From contig CAJVPJ010001261.1 of NCBI GenBank assembly GCA_910592205.1, positions 1-11,037 on the forward strand: a DNA stretch of 11,037 nucleotides, given 5' to 3'. The notes under the pieces were generated by a model. The model was given only the letters and a program-made list of their open reading frames with translations. It did no database searches and had not been told where the DNA came from. Source of the DNA: Paraglomus occultum (lineage: Eukaryota; Glomeromycota; Glomeromycetes; Paraglomerales; Paraglomeraceae). A program made the position numbers and the translations under genes. Below are positions 6,496 to 11,037 of this stretch, piece by piece; the stretch's first letter is position 1, and each line of letters opens with the position of its first letter.

Positions 6496-8954
6496 TTAAT
6501 AACCAACTGTTGTCTTCCTACCTGCAGCTGAATCCAGATTACCTGTGGGTAAGAGCATGCTAGAATATTTACTTTCTTTTTCAAGACGTGATAAGGGTTT
6601 TACATTATTGTAATATATGGTATCCCATATGTTGCTGTAAGAATTAAGTTCACCAAGATCTTTCTCAAGTGTCTGTGCATCAGGACGCTTATCAGGATCA
6701 ATGTCACAACACCTTTCAGCAAGTTTCTTGTATCCCACTGGTGCGGAATCGGGCATAGTTGGTCGTAATCCGCCCATAATATCACACACCAAGCCTTTAT
6801 CGAAGTCTCTATCCCTAAAAGGTGGTTCACCAGTGGCAATTAAATACATAATGATACCAAGAGAATATATGTCTGATTTTTGAGTAAATTTGCCAGTATC
6901 GAAGACTTCCGGTGCAATAAAAGGTAAGATACCTCGAATATTTGAATTTGACTGGTGAGAATTCACTGATCTTGAGAGGCCAAGATCACATATGAGTGCT
7001 TTTATCGAATCATTGTGACTATGCAAAACTACGTTTCCACCATGAAGATCACAATGCACTAATCCCGCATTATGAATACTGTTTAGATACCATGCAATAT
7101 CGAATACATAATTTAATTTCATTCTCCATGTCAGTTTGTTAATATTCTGAGCCAAATAAGATGTAAGACTGCCATTGTTAGCATATTCCATAATGATTAT
7201 GTACTCCTTTGTTTTGGGGTCTCGTGTGACTCCATGAAGATCAAGGAAATCATTATTTGAACACTTGACATGATTTCGGAACTATTCAATATTAATATAT
7301 ATATCAAAAAATAATTATAGAGTCGCACACCAAATATCATTTAACTAATAATGTCAGAGATTACTTACCTCAGAAATAAATATTTCTGGCATCTCACTAA
7401 AATTCTTAAAGTGTTTTAGTACAACAGTTTGTGACATATCCTCTTTATCTAAACAGTTATTGTATTTGGCAGTATAAACTGTCCCATAACCACCAACCCC
7501 AATTTGTTTAATTTCATAAAAGTCAGCATACTGTATATACTGTGCATATTTGTTAGTATGCATGAACTTGTCCAATATTGCATCCACATCATAGTAGAAA
7601 ATTAAATAATATCCCAAAGCAGATGGCTCTTGAGTAATTCCAATTATCCAAACATTATCAGGAATCAATATCTTTGGATGTTCCCTAATTAGCTATTTGA
7701 GTAAACAATACAACCATTACTGACAATTAATATAATAATGTATACTTGATAGTGTTTACACATGAATTAACTTACCTTATAGAAATCAATAATATTGCCT
7801 ATATACTTGAGCACCACTTGTGTCATCATCCATTTTGCTGTAACTACATATCCATGGCAGAATACCTGTATGTCTGTTAATAGAGAATACTCTATCCATT
7901 GTATATAGGCATCATCTGTTCTGGTTATATTATTCCATGATTCCATAATGAATAAATCCAAGGACTTGTTGCCCGTAGTCCAATTGATAGGTCGTGGTGC
8001 TTTACAATGGTAACAGAATGTATTTATCATGGGTTCTAACGGATGTGTACATGCCAGGCACAATCCATGCTCATAATATTCTTTTATTAGATAATACTGT
8101 TGTTTCTTTGTATCATATGTAAATCCGATGGTAAGCCAAACATCCGTGGTAAGAATATCAGGATGTTTATCACATAACTAGTGGAAATGATACATAATAA
8201 TAAGCCAATATTATTTAAACTATTCAAAAATCTGACGCATAAGTAAATAATTTACCTCGGCATAATATAGATTATCTGTCTCATCTGTTATCTCAAGCGG
8301 AATCAAGCTCACTCGTTGACAAGGTAGACCATTCAAGTATACGCCATAATTCACAAAATCAATACACTCAAATGGAATCCATTCCAAATAGGCATCATTC
8401 GGTGAGTTTGTTTGTAATTGAGTTTTCTTTATAAAGTCATCGAGTTGCATATTGTTGCTAGTCCATCCATCAGATAATTGTTTATGTCCACAGATGCACC
8501 ACACAGGACTACATCGGAGTTTTCCGCATGCGGTGCAGAATCCATATTGAGAATAGCAATGGTAAAAGCGCTTCTCAGCAACCATGGAAGACTTGTTAGG
8601 AGTGAGGGTACATCCCTTTATACATTTGATGTGGGTAAATCCCTTTATAAGTTTGTTGCGATGTTCGAGCCATGTAGAATATCTTTTGAAACTGTCGCTT
8701 CCGTGCGTCTGAAGTGAATATATCCTAGCAAACTCTTCCACAAGTGTGCGACGATGACGATGACGTCGAACTATTACTATGGACCTAATTGGAATTATAA
8801 TTGCACCTTGATGACGGTGAATAGCGTAGCAGACTTCGTCAATTTGGGTTGGCTTAATATTACGAATTAGCTCGCCAGGAATCCTTTTGAATTGATGTTC
8901 GCTTTTTAAGGAGGCTTGAATTAGGTCGTCAATCGTTCGATTTAACCGCGGCAT
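6496..8954 (-). CDS. Copy C: intact module-repeat TKL-like protein kinase
   Basis: Four exons (8954-8256, 8177-7776, 7692-7369, 7281-6496) join in phase 0 to 736 residues, probably a cytosolic Ser/Thr or dual-specificity kinase (no signal peptide or membrane segment seen). Order: degenerate N-lobe 1 (about 30-131, IKPTQIDEVCYAIH in place of a Gly loop); Cys knuckle 1 (Cys 140, 143, 148, 153, 155); WTSNN, LDDFI, LEWIP; N-lobe 2 (200-263); Cys knuckle 2 (Cys 273, 276, 288, 291); WTTGN, LDLFI, YIQWI; N-lobe 3 (about 338-400, GYVVTAKW and VVLK, Lys 357); a leader without cysteines; then the kinase from about 426. Kinase motifs: GVGGYG 432-437, Lys 460, helix-C Glu probably 475, HCDLHGGN with Asp 553, DLG Asp 574, APE 598-600, Arg 674 in DKRP. 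All catalytic residues are present, though HCD replaces HRD and DLG replaces DFG. The upstream in-frame TTG at 8987 is not used as start; ATG 8954 matches copy B. Substrate and pathway are unknown. Confidence 0.88.
7282..7368 (-). other. Intron 3 of copy C
   Basis: This 87-bp phase-0 intron (GTAAGT donor, GAATAG acceptor) interrupts helix C of the true kinase after FISE, as in copy B. Confidence 0.9.
7693..7775 (-). other. Intron 2 of copy C
   Basis: This 83-bp phase-0 intron (GTAAGT donor, CAAATAG acceptor) falls after DFYK in degenerate N-lobe 3. A second AG eight bases further on (CTAATTAG) is a competing acceptor, but using it would shift the frame. Confidence 0.88.
8178..8255 (-). other. 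Intron 1 of copy C
   Basis: This 78-bp phase-0 intron (GTAAAT donor, CACTAG acceptor) falls after LYYAE in degenerate N-lobe 2. It keeps TTATGCGTCA, TTTAAATAAT and CTTATTATTATG in common with intron 1 of copies A and B. Confidence 0.9.
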
Positions 8955-10034
8955 AGTTTGACTTATCACAAAAAAATTTTTTCTCAAGTGCGAACCTTGT
9001 TCACAAAGCTTGTGTTACATCGTATTACCTGACTACGTTCTACCAACCCCATGAAGATAAGAATGCTTTAACACTATTACTTTTGCTGCGTAACTTATTC
9101 AATCGTGATAGTTGGCCAATTTTATTTTGTAAGTTCCCTAAGAGGACATCGATGTACTCTATTCGGTTATAAAAGTACGGGCCAATTGTTATACTACACT
9201 ATGCTATTTCAGCAATTCATTGCATCATAAACTATAGTAGCAGCCGCGCTTCCAAAAATCGCTCTGTCTCCTTATCCTCTTTATATTGTTGAAGAGGAAA
9301 TCGAACATGAAATTACTAAGCACCATTGCGTCATCAACGCCGCCGCCGCTTGCATAATATTAACACCAATTACGTAAGGTTACTGCGGCGCTAAGTTGAT
9401 CGATAATAAGAAATTAACTTTATCTCCTTTTTTAACACCGCTTGTATAAGCACATATGGTTTGTGTTAGTTGGTATCTATTGTAAAAAGATTTATTTATA
9501 AAGTAGGGTTGTATCCATGCTAATGTTGCCGTTGTTGGATGTGTTAGTGGAGGTGGTAATTGTTATTGTGCTTAGAGAGTTTTGTTCTGGTAGTAGTTAA
9601 ACATTGTAAGTACAGTATTCGTTGATTAATTGCGTTTTTACTAGGGTAATGAGAAGTAGATAGACGGATTGCTTATCAGTATAGTTCGGTTGTCATACTG
9701 ATGTATTAATTATTATGCAAATGTTAATAGTTGAGCCAGCCTTGGTTATATAGAGTTAATATATTGCTTGTGGTTAAAGGGAAGTTGTTTGTATGTACGG
9801 AAAGTGGGAAGAACGATTTATTGCTATTCTATTATTATTATCATTATTATTACTGTTCATAATTGCAGGCGTTTATTAATGTTACTATTACAATAATGCT
9901 AGCTTTTCACATTACTCTTGAATCAAATTCTATGAAATTAACACTGCAATAAACTAATATTCGCTATCTCTCAACCAAAACCTTGGAATGGCTAAGTTTT
10001 AAATTATTAATGTTAATGGTGCAGTCAATAGAAG
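8955..10034. other. Region upstream of copy C: no recognised gene
   Basis: This 1.1 kb must hold the copy C promoter, but no clear TATA box for that strand was found. A plus-strand TTATAAAAG occurs near 9168. Beyond it, 9231-9377 reads openly on the plus strand for 48 codons (SPYPLYIVEEEIEHEI, VINAAAACIILTPIT) with no start codon, and I cannot identify it. From 9500 on the DNA is purine/pyrimidine-skewed and simple in composition, with an ATT-rich microsatellite near 9825-9852. Confidence 0.4.
9825..9852. repeat. Imperfect ATT microsatellite
   Basis: This is a run of TAT/ATT triplets broken by single C residues. It is simple sequence of the kind expected in AT-rich fungal intergenic DNA. Confidence 0.7.
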
Positions 10035-10440
10035 TCACAGAAACTCGACACTGCCGCTGCCGTTATTATTATTTTTTTTTTTTTGAACATAATTTTTTAC
10101 TGCTAGTTTCCGGAGTTTGGCCTGTCTCTTTGGTTTATCTTCGGTTGGTTCATTTGGGGCGTCATTGGATGGGTCGTCGTTTGACTCGTTTACGATATTG
10201 GTCGTGGAGGTAACGGTGTTGCTTGGTGGGGAGGAAGCTACAGTTGTTAAAATTTGCAGCGGTTTTATTAGTGTTATTATTGCTGTCAGTTGTCGATTTG
10301 ATTGATCTGGAACCGAAGTTGGAACATCGCAGTATAGAGTATAATTCATCGAGTGCCTGGCCTGGTAGACTATATTTTGTAGTACGTACGAGTGCGTGGT
10401 TTTGTGACAAAATATTGTACGATAAAATGAATGAAGTCAA
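10035..10440 (-). pseudogene. Low-complexity Asn/Thr/Ser-rich frame, probably frameshifted
   Basis: Two overlapping minus-strand frames look like one disordered protein broken by a frameshift near 10250. The upstream piece reads SLPGQALDELYSILRCSNFG and then SNNNTNKTAANFNN. The downstream piece reads TTVASSPPSNTVTSTTN, an acidic stretch (NESNDDPSNDAPNEPTEDK), a basic one (KRQAKLRKLAVK), a KKK-NNNN-GSGS run coded by a T-run and GCC/ATT repeats, and then a stop at about 10035. The alternating acidic and basic disordered segments fit a nuclear or nucleic-acid-binding tail, but that is a guess. The plus strand also reads openly (10223-10513) with a Leu/Val-rich product. Neither strand has a recognisable domain. 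Confidence 0.25.
10072..10084. repeat. T13 homopolymer beside ATT and CCG triplet runs
   Basis: A 13-base T run directly follows TTATTATTA and GCCGCTGCCG triplets. It is likely to vary in length and is a hot spot for frameshift in the minus-strand frame that crosses it. Confidence 0.75.
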
Positions 10441-10513
10441 TGATATATTTAAACATCTTATGAGAATAAATCCAGTATATTGCAAAACATTTTGCAAACG
10501 ATCAAAATATTAG

Positions 10514-10935
10514 CAAAATTTTTTTCTCAAAATTTAATTCGGTCTATTATGCGAGAAAGTTGGTGATATTTGGAAAAGTAAAATAGCTATCGTTTGGTTG
10601 GATTACGTATGAACTAATTGATCTTATAAAAAATCCTAGATTATTAAATGTGTTTTACAATGTTACGCATCATCATCGGGCGATAAAAAGTATTTAACAC
10701 ACTTGGTGTATTGACAATATGATTGATTAATTATGTATTACATATCGTTAAATTTGATATAGTGCTCAATTTACATTTACTCCAATTATTGTGTGCAGAG
10801 TATACTAATGTGGGGGATGGCTAAAGCGGGGGCAAATCACGTGATTGTGTACAGAATCGGCCGGAAAATACCAAAACGATTATTGGCCAAAAATAATTAA
10901 GTCAAAATCAGTTAAACACATTTATACATTTATTT
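10514..10935. other. AT-rich intergenic region with palindromic sites
   Basis: No gene seen. The right half holds a G-rich patch (10811-10832), the 12-base palindrome AATCACGTGATT (10835-10846), CGGCCG near 10859, and TTGGCCAA at 10883-10890. Clusters of such palindromes often mark small non-autonomous DNA elements, but no terminal repeat pair is visible here. Confidence 0.35.
10835..10846. promoter_or_regulatory. Perfect CACGTG palindrome
   Basis: AATCACGTGATT is a perfect 12-base palindrome with an E-box/Cbf1-type CACGTG core, the site bound by bHLH factors in fungi. It lies about 90 bases beyond the stop of the possible gene at the right edge, so it could equally be part of a repeat rather than a promoter. 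Confidence 0.3.
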
Positions 10936-11037
10936 CTATTTATCAAATTGGGAGATAATTGGATTTACAGAATTTTGTAACATAGATATAAAGGATTGTG
11001 TCCTGTCAACATCGCCAATCTCTTCGACAGACCAGTA
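10936..11037 (-). CDS. Possible 3' end of a gene entering from the right edge
   Basis: From the edge, the minus strand reads 33 codons (YWSVEEIGDVDRTQSF, NSVNPIISQFDK) and stops at TAG 10938-10936. AATAAA follows within about ten bases, as expected of a gene end. The composition is protein-like and hydrophilic. A second frame across the same bases reads 31 codons to a TAA, so the choice is not certain. No family is recognised from so short a piece. Confidence 0.35.
   Translation of the reverse strand, partial: YWSVEEIGDVDRTQSFISMLQNSVNPIISQFDK

Noticed and set aside
8478-8717. Plus-strand frame opposite exon 1 of copy C
   Set aside because: It is a shadow of a coding exon supported by homology to copy B, and it lacks any domain.
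8955-8987. N-terminal extension of copy C from a TTG at 8987
   Set aside because: Non-ATG start. Copy B begins at the equivalent of the 8954 ATG, and the extra residues come from an A/T homopolymer.
9231-9377. Plus-strand 48-codon frame downstream of a TATAAAA
   Set aside because: No start codon in frame, no homology recognised and a short length. It may be chance.
10223-10513. Plus-strand Leu/Val-rich frame as a membrane protein
   Set aside because: It starts at GTG and its hydrophobic run is the reverse of AAT/AAC-rich sequence on the other strand. The minus-strand reading is at least as plausible, and neither is secure.
1-11037. tRNA, rRNA, CRISPR array or bacterial operon features
   Set aside because: No B-box-like TTCGA context with a cloverleaf, no rRNA-like stretch and no regularly spaced repeats were found. 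The split genes with GT..AG introns rule out a bacterial context.

Overview
This AT-rich window with short phase-0 GT..AG introns is eukaryotic and most likely fungal. The best fit is an arbuscular mycorrhizal fungus (Glomeromycotina, Rhizophagus-like). The grounds are: tyrosine-kinase-like domains with HxDLHxGN catalytic loops and DLG instead of DFG; cysteine-knuckle / WTSGN / LEWIPY leader segments, which I recall as typical of the large kinase expansions in those genomes; and a decayed piece of a fungal-type Prp46/PLRG1 WD40 gene. The organism assignment is inference, not proof.

Layout. (1) 1-513, minus strand: 5'-truncated copy A of a kinase-family gene, with one intron, running off the left edge. 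(2) About 508-810, plus strand: a frameshifted Prp46/PLRG1 WD40 fragment that abuts the broken end of copy A. (3) 1678-4265, plus strand: copy B, four exons, carrying an in-frame TAG and a lost catalytic lysine. (4) 4266-6495: a 2.2 kb spacer with two polyadenylation signals and a few weak, unidentified minus-strand coding remnants. (5) 6496-8954, minus strand: copy C, four exons, 736 residues, apparently intact. (6) 8955-11037: mostly non-coding or low-complexity DNA with a frameshifted Asn/Thr/Ser-rich reading frame, a palindromic CACGTG site and a possible gene 3' end at the right edge.

The three copies lie minus/plus/minus, so A and B diverge and B and C converge. They share exon structure, intron positions and much intron sequence, and B and C also share the 3' flank up to AATAAA. 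They come from a local inverted duplication series: A and B are close relatives, C more distant. C looks like the working gene, B looks disabled unless rescued by alternative splicing, and A is beheaded.

The most interesting point is the protein design. Ahead of the kinase, copy C appears to contain three degenerate copies of the kinase N-lobe, with cysteine knuckles and WTxxN/LDxFI/WI leaders preceding the second and third. The three introns fall at the same alignable point (just after the start of helix C, phase 0) in modules 2, 3 and 4. Only the last module keeps a proper glycine loop and a C-lobe. This suggests a kinase grown by repeated duplication of its own exon-intron module, giving a stack of pseudo-N-lobes capped by one potentially active kinase.
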